From: Bacteroidales bacterium
GTDB lineage: Bacteria > Bacteroidota > Bacteroidia > Bacteroidales > ML635J-15
NCBI GenBank assembly: GCA_031275085.1
Contig: JAISPG010000027.1
Location: 1-64,000 of the forward strand
DNA: 64,000 nt
Direction: 5' to 3'
Shown: piece by piece, positions 38,201-45,258 of the stretch
Layout: the number at the start of each line of letters is the position of its first letter
Position numbering within the stretch: position 1 is the stretch's first letter
Made by a program: the position numbers and the translations under genes
The notes under the pieces: generated by a model
Database searches by the model: none
Seen by the model: the letters and a program-made list of their open reading frames with translations, nothing else
Told to the model about the DNA's origin: nothing

Positions 38201-38886
38201 ATGAAATAAATGCACTGTTATTGCCTGTTTATGAAGCAGAAGCAGGAGATTCCACTTCATATGTTGATTTCTGTATCTGGGAGCCTGATGGTAGAAGACC
38301 AGCTTCAGAACCATATGCCAGAAAAAGGATTTATATTAAAGATTTAGCTACTAATAATCAAAATAATTTTATAAAATTTGATGCTCCTATCCATATTGAT
38401 GGACCTTTCTATGCAGGATTTCGTCTGAACTATCCTGATAAAGACAGCAATGGTGTCAGTGATGACCTATTTGTAACAGGAATGGTAACAAACAGAGCAG
38501 TAAATGATACTACCACAAACACTATGTTTTTCTACCAGGGAGGAACATGGAAATCTACAAATGAGCTATTCGGTTTCAGTTCTTCGCTTGTTATCAGACC
38601 AATATCTTGTCTTGTTGATATTCCATCCAATATTTCGGAAAATAATATTGATATTTATCCTAACCCTACATCCGGAATAATAAACATAATAATACCAGAT
38701 GAAAGCGTTAAAAACTTTTATATAGAAATTTATGACGCATTGGGAAGAAAGCATGATGCAAAATATACAAATACAGGAACTAACGAATACTCAATAAATA
38801 TAAATAATTATCCCGAAGGATTATATGTTGTAAAAGTTATATACGGAAGTTCTGTTGCAACAAAGAAAATATTGTTGACAAAATAA
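35260..38886 (+). CDS. T9SS-exported S1-family (lysyl endopeptidase-like) protease with five PKD domains
   Basis: 1208 aa. Signal peptide, then a pro-region and a trypsin-fold protease resembling Achromobacter protease I. The triad is visible: His263 in TADHCGG, Asp318 in GTDFLLLEL and Ser404 in GSSGSP. Disulfide cysteines flank these sites (GFCSGTIV, SDCGVPA). Five PKD domains follow, each with a strand like PPVANFSG/PIADFEAN and a later WxWTFxGGxP motif. Then comes a beta domain and a Por tail (IDIYPNPTSGIINIIIP, YPEGLYVVKVIYG, ATKKILLTK). Expected to be secreted by T9SS and to digest external protein. Specificity for lysine is only inferred from the family. Confidence 0.88.
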   Translation: MKNFTFLLFILIILGVNTNSYSQRSYGGLPVSYTLKSLNNDIDHIMLPRPDINSIKQEDYENDKNGGMHRVGYIIPVKYNMNNSGTWDVLEDGTHVWRFKITCPDALALTMLYKEFYLPEGTQLFLYNENRKQLLGSYDHRTNPESGDSFSTQMIQGETTYIEYIKPENVSEEAIIDIEGVVYNYRNVEQFVGHYESHKATSFGSSGSCNVNINCPEGNNWQTQKKGVAVIYVIEGGMAGFCSGTIVNNTSNDGTPYMLTADHCGGTATTSEFNQWQFHFNFEATGCSNPATAPSVTSSTVTGCTFKSRGPNGAGGTDFLLLELNTTETALAGMNVYYNGWDRNTTASSSGVSIHHPSGDIKKVSTYTATLQSGTFNSCISNGHWRANWASTATNWGITEGGSSGSPIFNGANKLVIGTLSGGASDCGVPAAQAYDLYGKFDIHWEGNGTSNDRKLKPWLDPGNTGVMTCPGYDPNSGSLPPVANFSGTPTTIDVGGVVNFTDLSTNTPTTWSWTFDGGTPSTSTVQNPSVIYNAPGVYSVSLTVSNGSGTSTPETKSGYIIVNSTGNCSNDLLAAFVASIYEVTAGQDCINFDDQSTGNVNNWSWSFPGAVTTSSTDRSPRNICYNVAGTYDVILEVRCGEYRNTTICEDCITVLPDPEAPIADFDADYIVVPVGSVVHFTNLSQNGPFDQWVWNFEGGLPETYNQETPPPVAYNTVGSFDVSLRCRKTNGRQDVKLKERFIKVVPQATTPPIADFEANYTVIAPGETINFIDFSTGTPHRWNWTFEGGQPATSNRQFPTGITYARAGVYSVTLSVSNNIGTDALTKQMYILVTTTDTCSNAPQANFTAQNRLIEAEGTVYFQNLTTGNPTYCMWEFQGGTPSYSTEQTPSQPVKYNTPGIYKVKLTTSNNCGSTALTKDKYIYVFSGLVPSYCDTITTVRSGETYGPIEYPSSYYGYISGHNGRKIRNFANYFEYYTFNEINALLLPVYEAEAGDSTSYVDFCIWEPDGRRPASEPYARKRIYIKDLATNNQNNFIKFDAPIHIDGPFYAGFRLNYPDKDSNGVSDDLFVTGMVTNRAVNDTTTNTMFFYQGGTWKSTNELFGFSSSLVIRPISCLVDIPSNISENNIDIYPNPTSGIINIIIPDESVKNFYIEIYDALGRKHDAKYTNTGTNEYSININNYPEGLYVVKVIYGSSVATKKILLTK

Positions 38887-38910
38887 ATAAATTTTAAAAA
38901 ATAATTTTAA

Positions 38911-38942
38911 AACCTCTGATTATCTTTGCATAATCAGAGGTT
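38911..38942 (+). terminator. Hairpin acting as terminator with a promoter in its loop
   Basis: AACCTCTGATTA (38911-38922) pairs exactly with TAATCAGAGGTT (38931-38942) and a T-run follows, a good terminator for the protease gene. The loop and inner stem spell TATCTTTG (38921-38928), a perfect -7 box. The next ATG at 38947 is only 18 nt beyond it, so this is very probably also the promoter of the ABC importer genes, which would have a very short leader. Confidence 0.7.
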
Positions 38943-38946
38943 TTTT

Positions 38947-40077
38947 ATGAAATTCATTTTAAAAATACTATTTTTTTTGTTGCCGTTGTATCTATTACTG
39001 GGATGTAGCAATAACAACAGTACAAATATTGAAGGAGAAATCATCCAAAATAAATATTCAACCGGATTTGAAATAATAAAAGATAAAAACGGATTTATAT
39101 TAAATATAAAGGACAGATTTAGCAAATCAGGTATTAATGTTGATACATACTATTTAAGAACTGATAATTCCGGAAATTCAAACAAATCAACAATACAAAT
39201 TCCCATACAAAAAGCAATATGTTTATCAACCACCCATTGTGCTTTTATTTCAGCAATTGGCGAAACAGAAACAATAAAAGGTATAAGCGGAATAGATTAT
39301 ATTTATAATACGAAAATACTGGAATTAATTGAACAGGGCGAAATCACAGAAATAGGTTACGATAAACAAATAAATTATGAAAAAATAATTTCTTTAAATC
39401 CTGATGTTGTATTTGCATTTGGTGTCGATAATAACAGCATGTCATCATATCAGAAATTAAACAATATCGGAATTCCTGTCATATATGTAGGTGATTTTTT
39501 AGAATCAAAGCCTCTTGGCAGAACAGAATGGATAAAATTCTTCGGATGTTTCTACGACAAACTGGATTATACTGTTGAATATTTCGATAGTATTGAAAAA
39601 TGTTATAATTCATTATTAAATAAAAAAAACATAAATATCTCGGAAAAACCTGAAATTCTGGTCGGACTTCCATGGAAAGGAACATGGTGGGTACCGGGAG
39701 GAGATTCCTTCTTCTCAAATTATATTAATGATGCCGGAGGAAATTATATATATGGTAACAATAATAAATCTGAAAGCATTCCATATACAATTGAAGAAAT
39801 ATTTTTAACAGCTCAGAATGCAGATATATGGTTACATCCTAATGCTGCTGCCGACAAAAATCAGATACTTATGACAGACGAAAGATTAAAAAATTTTTCA
39901 CCATATGATAAATCCAGAATTTATAATAATAATAAAAGGACAAGTGATTTAGGCGGAAACGATTTTTGGGAATCAGGAATAATTCATCCGGATATAATAT
40001 TAAGGGATCTTCAATTAATATTTTATTCAAACCAAAATAGTAATGATTCTTTATATTACTACAAAGAGCTGTATTAA
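38947..40077 (+). CDS. ABC transporter substrate-binding lipoprotein (BtuF/FecB-like)
   Basis: 376 aa. The start at 38947 gives a lipoprotein signal (FFLLPLYLLLGC). The TroA/BtuF-type fold is seen in ICLSTTHCAFISAIGET, LNPDVVFAFG, IPVIYVGDFLE and the ending WESGIIHPDIILRDLQLIFY. It is followed by a FecCD-type permease and an ATPase, so it captures the ligand for that importer at the outer face of the inner membrane. Vitamin B12, haem or siderophore-iron are the candidates. No cobalamin riboswitch fits in the short leader, which makes B12 control at RNA level unlikely. Confidence 0.85.
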   Translation: MKFILKILFFLLPLYLLLGCSNNNSTNIEGEIIQNKYSTGFEIIKDKNGFILNIKDRFSKSGINVDTYYLRTDNSGNSNKSTIQIPIQKAICLSTTHCAFISAIGETETIKGISGIDYIYNTKILELIEQGEITEIGYDKQINYEKIISLNPDVVFAFGVDNNSMSSYQKLNNIGIPVIYVGDFLESKPLGRTEWIKFFGCFYDKLDYTVEYFDSIEKCYNSLLNKKNINISEKPEILVGLPWKGTWWVPGGDSFFSNYINDAGGNYIYGNNNKSESIPYTIEEIFLTAQNADIWLHPNAAADKNQILMTDERLKNFSPYDKSRIYNNNKRTSDLGGNDFWESGIIHPDIILRDLQLIFYSNQNSNDSLYYYKELY

Positions 40078-40091
40078 TACAATAATTTAGT

Positions 40092-41114
40092 ATGAATAAA
40101 AAGAAAAATATTTTTAAATTCACAATACTCCTTTTTTGCTTTGTTCTGCTTATTATTGTTGATCTTAATACTGGTCATATAAAAATACCTTTTCAGGAAA
40201 TATTGAAGTTTTTTAGTTTTTCCAGTAATGTTTCTGATGATTTTTTTATACTCATAAAAGAATTCCGGGTTCCACGTGTTGCAGTAGCAATATTATCAGG
40301 AGCTGCCCTGTCTGTTGCGGGATTAATGATGCAAACACTATTCAGAAATCCATTAGCCGGTCCTTATGTGTTAGGAGTCAGTAGTGGTGCCAGTCTTGGA
40401 GTAGCTATAGTAGTACTTGGAGCCAGTTTTATTTTTGATCAGGAAACTGCACACTCTAATTATTTAATTTTAATTGCTGCCGGACTAGGAGCTGCTGCCG
40501 TTTTAGCATTAATCCTCTCTGTGTCTCTACGATTAAAGGATATATTAAGTATATTAATTATAGGTATATTAATTGCAGGAGTTGTAAATTCAATTGTCAG
40601 CATTTTACAGTACTATGCCAATGATATCAATGTAAAATCCTATGTCGTATGGACAATGGGAAGTTTAAATTCCGTATCATTTAAAGATATAACTATCCTC
40701 ACTCCTCTCCTGCTTATTTCAATAGCTGTAATATTTGGAATGTCAAAATCACTTAATCTTATATTACCAGGTGAAAATTTTGCAAAAAGTATGGGAGTAA
40801 ACCTTACAAAACTTCGCATACTGATATTTATTTTTGTAAGTATTCTTACCGGAGCAGTAACGGCATTCTGTGGTCCTATCGGATTTATAGGAGTTGCCGC
40901 CCCTCATGTTGCCAGATGGTTTTTCAATACTTCAAACCATTTTATATTAATTCCTGCATCTGTATTATTGGGTGCTGTTTTTATGCTTTGTGGCGATTTA
41001 TTTTCTCACATTATTTCTTCAAACGGAATATTACCGATAAATGCAATTACTTCAATATTAGGAGCCCCATTTATTGTATGGATTGTAATCCAAAATAAAA
41101 GAACAATAGTTTAA
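40092..41114 (+). CDS. FecCD/BtuC-type ABC transporter permease
   Basis: 340 aa with about ten membrane segments. Family motifs: VPRVAVAILSGAALSVAGLM, FRNPLAGPYVLGVSSGASLG, and GAVTAFCGPIGFIGVAAPHV followed by AR. The coupling-helix region GENFAKSMGVNLTKLR matches BtuC/FhuB. It lies 14 nt after the binding protein and 3 nt before the ATPase, one operon. Inner membrane. Confidence 0.92.
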   Translation: MNKKKNIFKFTILLFCFVLLIIVDLNTGHIKIPFQEILKFFSFSSNVSDDFFILIKEFRVPRVAVAILSGAALSVAGLMMQTLFRNPLAGPYVLGVSSGASLGVAIVVLGASFIFDQETAHSNYLILIAAGLGAAAVLALILSVSLRLKDILSILIIGILIAGVVNSIVSILQYYANDINVKSYVVWTMGSLNSVSFKDITILTPLLLISIAVIFGMSKSLNLILPGENFAKSMGVNLTKLRILIFIFVSILTGAVTAFCGPIGFIGVAAPHVARWFFNTSNHFILIPASVLLGAVFMLCGDLFSHIISSNGILPINAITSILGAPFIVWIVIQNKRTIV

Positions 41115-41117
41115 CCA

Positions 41118-41846
41118 GTGACTGAACAAATATTACATATCGAAAATCTGCTTATAGGATATAAACGACCTTTTACAAAAGTTTTTAATGCAAATGTATA
41201 CAGAGGTAACCTAATTTGTATTATTGGTCGTAACGGAACAGGTAAAAGCACATTATTAAACACTCTTGCCGGAATTATAAAACCACTTGGCGGTAATATT
41301 TTTTATGAGGACAAAAACTTTGCAAAACTCAATCTGCGGGAAAAATCTACATTAATCAGTTATGTACCTTCTAAGCAGGAATATTTGTCAAATCTTAGCG
41401 TATACGATCTAGTTGCCTTAGGTCGCAGCCCATATACAAATATATTTGACAGAAAAAATTCTAAAGATAAAATAATAATTGACCAGGCTTTAAGAAATTT
41501 TAATCTCGAAGAACTACGGGATAAAGCCTTATATGAAATAAGTGACGGAGAGCGGCAACGTTCTATGATATGCAGGGCGATAGTGCAGGAAACCCCTTTA
41601 ATATTACTCGATGAACCAACAGCTTTTCTTGATTACTATGCAAAACAAAAGCTTCTTTTAGATTTGTCAAATCTGGTAAAGGAAAATAATAAATGTATAT
41701 TATTTTCCAGTCACGATATCGAATTGTCTTTAAAATATGCAGATACCGTTTGGCTTTTTCATAACAAAGAAATTGTTTCAATACCTGTAGATACTCTAAA
41801 AGAATCTGATTTACTGGAAAAAATAATGGGATTTAATTTTAAATAA
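41118..41846 (+). CDS. ABC transporter ATP-binding protein (BtuD/FecE-like)
   Basis: 242 aa, GTG start 3 nt after the permease stop. Walker A GRNGTGKST, signature-like SDGERQRSMICRAI (usually SGGERQ), Walker B LILLDEPTAFLD and H-loop SSHDIE. The S-D-G-E-R signature has Asp in place of the first Gly, which occurs in some family members. It energises import through the adjacent permease. Last gene of the unit; 136 bp of spacer follows with the bamD promoter. Confidence 0.9.
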   Translation: MTEQILHIENLLIGYKRPFTKVFNANVYRGNLICIIGRNGTGKSTLLNTLAGIIKPLGGNIFYEDKNFAKLNLREKSTLISYVPSKQEYLSNLSVYDLVALGRSPYTNIFDRKNSKDKIIIDQALRNFNLEELRDKALYEISDGERQRSMICRAIVQETPLILLDEPTAFLDYYAKQKLLLDLSNLVKENNKCILFSSHDIELSLKYADTVWLFHNKEIVSIPVDTLKESDLLEKIMGFNFK

Positions 41847-41945
41847 TGTATAACTTCTTATAAGTCATTTATTTTAGTAATATTAAATAATTTACTATTC
41901 CATTATAATATAATAATCAACAAATCTTTACGTTCTTAAATTTGA

Positions 41946-41978
41946 CTTGGTAAAAATTTAAAAAGTATATTATCTTTG
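41946..41978 (+). promoter_or_regulatory. Strong promoter of the bamD operon, nearly leaderless
   Basis: TATCTTTG at 41971-41978 is a perfect -7 box and CTTGG at 41946-41950 sits 20 bp upstream as -33. The bamD ATG begins only 4 nt after the box, so the transcript start should fall at or next to the start codon. Confidence 0.7.
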
Positions 41979-41982
41979 CAAA

Positions 41983-42795
41983 ATGTTTCGAAATAAATTT
42001 TTAAACTTAATATTATTATTGTCTGTAGTATTCGTTTTAGGTTCATGCAGAGGATATCAGAAATTACTGAAAAGCTCTGACTATGAACAAAAGTATAACA
42101 AAGCCATAGAATATTACGAAGACAAGGATTATTTTAAAGCTCAGGGCTTACTTGAAGAATTAAGGACAATCTACAGGGGAACCGATAAGTCTGAAAAAAT
42201 AGCATATTATTTTGCAAACTGCGCTTATGGCTTAGGTGAATATTCTTTATCTGCATATTTACTAAAAGATTTTGTAAGACAATACCCTTCAAGTGAACAT
42301 AGAGAAGATGCATTATTTACTGCTGCATACTGTTATTATCTTATTTCACCGGCCCCGTCACTTGAGCAGACCTATACAGAAATAGCAATAAGTGAATTTC
42401 AGTTGTTTATTGAAAGATTTCCAAATTCGGAAAAAAGACAAGAAGCCGAAGAATATATAGATTTACTACAATTCAGGTTAGAAACAAAAGCATACAATAA
42501 TGCTATGCTATATTATAAAATCGGAGATTATAAAGCTGCAAATGTAGCCTTAAAAAATGTAATTATAGATTTCCCGGACACAAAATACCGTGAAGATATA
42601 CTATTCACTCTGATTAAGGCAAATTTCCTGTTAGCAGAAAACAGTATACATGAAAAACGCTATGAAAGATATAAAAACACTATAGATTCATACTATAATT
42701 TTATAGACAACTATCCAGATTCTAAAAAAATAAAAGAAGCTGAAAAATATTATACAAATTCATTAAAATACATAGAAAAAAAACATGGATTATAA
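41983..42795 (+). CDS. bamD: Outer membrane assembly lipoprotein BamD
   Basis: 270 aa. Lipobox LGSC after a clear signal sequence, then TPR-type helices: YNKAIEYYEDKDYFKAQGLL, AYYFANCAYGLGEYSLSAYL, FVRQYPSSEHREDALFTAAY, LFIERFPNSEKRQEAEEYI and FIDNYPDSKKIKEAEKYY. The repeated FxxxYPxS pattern is typical of BamD. It works with BamA to insert outer-membrane barrels, several of which are encoded in this window. First gene of bamD-rpoZ-coaBC-DUF4835-recN, an order I know as conserved in Bacteroidota. Confidence 0.9.
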   Translation: MFRNKFLNLILLLSVVFVLGSCRGYQKLLKSSDYEQKYNKAIEYYEDKDYFKAQGLLEELRTIYRGTDKSEKIAYYFANCAYGLGEYSLSAYLLKDFVRQYPSSEHREDALFTAAYCYYLISPAPSLEQTYTEIAISEFQLFIERFPNSEKRQEAEEYIDLLQFRLETKAYNNAMLYYKIGDYKAANVALKNVIIDFPDTKYREDILFTLIKANFLLAENSIHEKRYERYKNTIDSYYNFIDNYPDSKKIKEAEKYYTNSLKYIEKKHGL

Positions 42796-43120
42796 AAAAA
42801 CAGAAGCTCCTGTATCAACAATTACAAGAGATATTAACGAAATTTCCGATAAAAGCGGAAACATTTATGAGTCAGTTGTAATATGCGCAAAAATGGCAGA
42901 TCAGATTAATGCCGAATTAAGGAAAGAACTCTATGAAAAACTTGAAGAATTTGCTACTTACAATGATAATCTGGAAGAAGTTCATGAAAACCGTGAGCAA
43001 ATAGAAGTATCAAAATATTATGAAAAATTGCCGAAACCTTCTCTTATTGCGATGGAGGAATTCTTGAACGACAATATATACTTCACAGAAGGAAATTCTG
43101 AAAGCACGGAAGAACAATAA
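42785..43120 (+). CDS. rpoZ: Bacteroidota-type RNA polymerase omega subunit
   Basis: 111 aa. SGNIYESVVICAKMADQINA carries the omega pattern (N-x-Y-E-x-V...R/K-A-x-Q), and TRDINEISDKSGNIYE matches phylum members. Omega helps assemble beta-prime. The start overlaps bamD by 11 bp. The C-terminal 60 residues are acidic and divergent from proteobacterial omega. Confidence 0.82.
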   Translation: MDYKKTEAPVSTITRDINEISDKSGNIYESVVICAKMADQINAELRKELYEKLEEFATYNDNLEEVHENREQIEVSKYYEKLPKPSLIAMEEFLNDNIYFTEGNSESTEEQ

Positions 43121-43144
43121 TTTTCTGATAAAGTCAGCTCACTA

Positions 43145-44341
43145 ATGCTTAAAGGTAAAAACTTTATACTGGGAATTACCGGAAGTATTGCTGCCTACAA
43201 AGCAGCATACCTTACAAGGCTATTAATAAAAGAAGGAGCTAATGTGAAAGTAATAATGACTCCATTAGCTAAAGAATTTATTACCCCACTTACAATGGCC
43301 ACATTATCAAAAAATCCTATTCTGGTAGATTTTTACAATCCTGAAAATGGAGACTGGAATTCACACGTAGATTTAGGACTGTGGGCAGATGCTTATATAA
43401 TAGCTCCGGCAACTGCAAATACTATTGGTAAGATGGCTAATGGAATTGCGGACAATTTGCTTGTTACAACTTATTTATCGGCAAAATGTCCTGTTTTTAT
43501 TGCTCCTGCAATGGATCTGGATATGTATAAACACTCTGCGAATCAAAAAAATATTGAAATCCTTAAATCGTACGGAAATATTTTTATCGAACCTGCAAAT
43601 GGAGAACTTGCAAGCGGTTTAACAGGAAAAGGCAGACTGGAAGAACCCGAAATTATAGTTGAAAAAATAAAGGCATACTTTCAAAAAAAAAACTCATTAA
43701 CTAAAAAAAAGATTTTAATAACTGCCGGACCTACCTATGAAAAGATCGATGCAGTAAGGTTTATAGGTAATTATTCTTCAGGGAAGATGGGTTATGCACT
43801 TGCAGAAGAATGTGCTGAAAGAAATGCTGAAGTCATTTTAATTTCGGGACCGGTAAACATTAAACCAGTAAATCCATCCATAAAACTAATTAAGGTAACC
43901 TCCGCAAAAGAGATGTATGAACAGTGTATAAAATACTTTCAGAAAGTTGATATTGCTATACTGTGTGCGGCAGTTGCCGATTTTACTCCTGAAAATACTA
44001 TAAACAGTAAATTAAAAAGAGAAGGAAATAATTTAAATTTGAATCTGGTTCCTACTATTGATATTGCGGCAGAACTCGGAAAACTTAAATCTAAAAAACA
44101 AATAATTATCGGTTTTGCTTTAGAAAAAGAAAATGAACAAATAAACGCAAAAGAAAAACTGAACAGGAAAAATCTGGACTTCATTGTCCTTAATTCATTG
44201 AATGACAAAGGAGCAGGATTTGACACAGATACTAACAAAGTAACAATTATAAACAATAAAGAACAAGTTTTCAAGTTTAACTTAAAGAGCAAAAAAGATG
44301 TAGCATCAGATATTATAGATAAATTAGAAGAGTATTTATAA
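43145..44341 (+). CDS. coaBC: Bifunctional phosphopantothenoylcysteine decarboxylase/synthetase
   Basis: 398 aa. N-terminal flavoprotein decarboxylase CoaC: LGITGSIAAYKAAYLTRLL, the active-site His in SHVDLGLWAD, APATANTIGKMANGIADNLL and APAMDLDMY. C-terminal CoaB synthetase: ITAGPTYEKIDAVRFIGNYS, then SSGKMG and AAVADFTPEN. It makes phosphopantetheine from phosphopantothenate and cysteine in CoA synthesis. 24 nt after rpoZ, 10 nt before the next gene. Confidence 0.95.
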   Translation: MLKGKNFILGITGSIAAYKAAYLTRLLIKEGANVKVIMTPLAKEFITPLTMATLSKNPILVDFYNPENGDWNSHVDLGLWADAYIIAPATANTIGKMANGIADNLLVTTYLSAKCPVFIAPAMDLDMYKHSANQKNIEILKSYGNIFIEPANGELASGLTGKGRLEEPEIIVEKIKAYFQKKNSLTKKKILITAGPTYEKIDAVRFIGNYSSGKMGYALAEECAERNAEVILISGPVNIKPVNPSIKLIKVTSAKEMYEQCIKYFQKVDIAILCAAVADFTPENTINSKLKREGNNLNLNLVPTIDIAAELGKLKSKKQIIIGFALEKENEQINAKEKLNRKNLDFIVLNSLNDKGAGFDTDTNKVTIINNKEQVFKFNLKSKKDVASDIIDKLEEYL

Positions 44342-44351
44342 AACAATAAAA

Positions 44352-45257
44352 ATGAAAAAAATATTTTTTCTTATCATATTATTACTTTCAGGTTTAGTTA
44401 TTTTCTCTCAGGAACTTGACTGCAGAATACAGGTAAACTATTCAAAATTACAGGGAACCCAATATGAAAAAACATTTCAGACAATGCAGCAAGCTTTGTA
44501 TGAATTTGTAAACAATACAAAATGGACTAACAATGTATTTGCCCGGGATGAAAGAATTGAATGTAATATTCAAATAATAATTGACGAACAAATTTCAGCC
44601 GATGAATATAAAGGTAGCATCCAGATAACATCCTCCCGTCCTGTTTTTGGAACATCATATTTGTCTCCGATATTAAATTTCAGAGATAACGATTTTTCTT
44701 TCAAATATAATGAATTCGAACAGCTTGAATTTAATCCCAATACATTTACAAGTAATTTAACTTCAGTATTGGCATATTACTGTTATATAATTATCGGATT
44801 AGATTACGACTCATTCTCTCCTAACGGCGGAACTTCATATTTTCAACGTGCGGAGAAAATAGTTCAGAATGCACAAGGAGCACAGGAAGCAGGCTGGAAA
44901 GCTTATGAAAATTTAAAAAACAGATATTGGATCACAGAAAATTTACTTAGTGACCAATATTCGCAATTAAGAGATTTTTATTATACATATCACAGGCTCG
45001 GAATGGATAAACTGGCTGACAAACCTTCAGAAGGAAGGGCTGCTATAGAACAGGCAATTGAAGGTTTAAGAAATGTACACAGGAGAAAACCCGGATCTAT
45101 TCTAATGACAATGATACTCACCGTAAAAGGAGATGAAATCGTAAATGTATTTTCCGAAGGTTTTTCTGATGAAAAATCCAGAGTCGTAAACAATCTGAAA
45201 GAAATAGATGCTGCTAATTCTTCAAAATACGACAAAATCATGAAGGAGTCCAATTAA
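44352..45257 (+). CDS. DUF4835 / PorD-family protein
   Basis: 301 aa. Signal peptide (FFLIILLLSGLVIFSQ), then the family pattern ELDCRIQVNYSKLQGT, TKWTNNVFARDERIECNIQI, GSIQITSSRPVFGTSY, YYCYIIIGLDYDSFSPNGG and EGLRNVHRRKPGSILM. It matches DUF4835, to my knowledge the family of the T9SS-associated protein PorD of Porphyromonas. The position between coaBC and recN is conserved. Periplasmic or outer-membrane location is expected; a T9SS role is inferred from the family and from T9SS cargo in this window. Confidence 0.8.
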   Translation: MKKIFFLIILLLSGLVIFSQELDCRIQVNYSKLQGTQYEKTFQTMQQALYEFVNNTKWTNNVFARDERIECNIQIIIDEQISADEYKGSIQITSSRPVFGTSYLSPILNFRDNDFSFKYNEFEQLEFNPNTFTSNLTSVLAYYCYIIIGLDYDSFSPNGGTSYFQRAEKIVQNAQGAQEAGWKAYENLKNRYWITENLLSDQYSQLRDFYYTYHRLGMDKLADKPSEGRAAIEQAIEGLRNVHRRKPGSILMTMILTVKGDEIVNVFSEGFSDEKSRVVNNLKEIDAANSSKYDKIMKESN

Positions 45258-45258
45258 A

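Noticed and set aside
38887-38946. Cobalamin riboswitch upstream of the BtuF/FecB-like gene
   Set aside because: The spacer is only 60 nt and is filled by the hairpin; a B12 riboswitch needs far more sequence.
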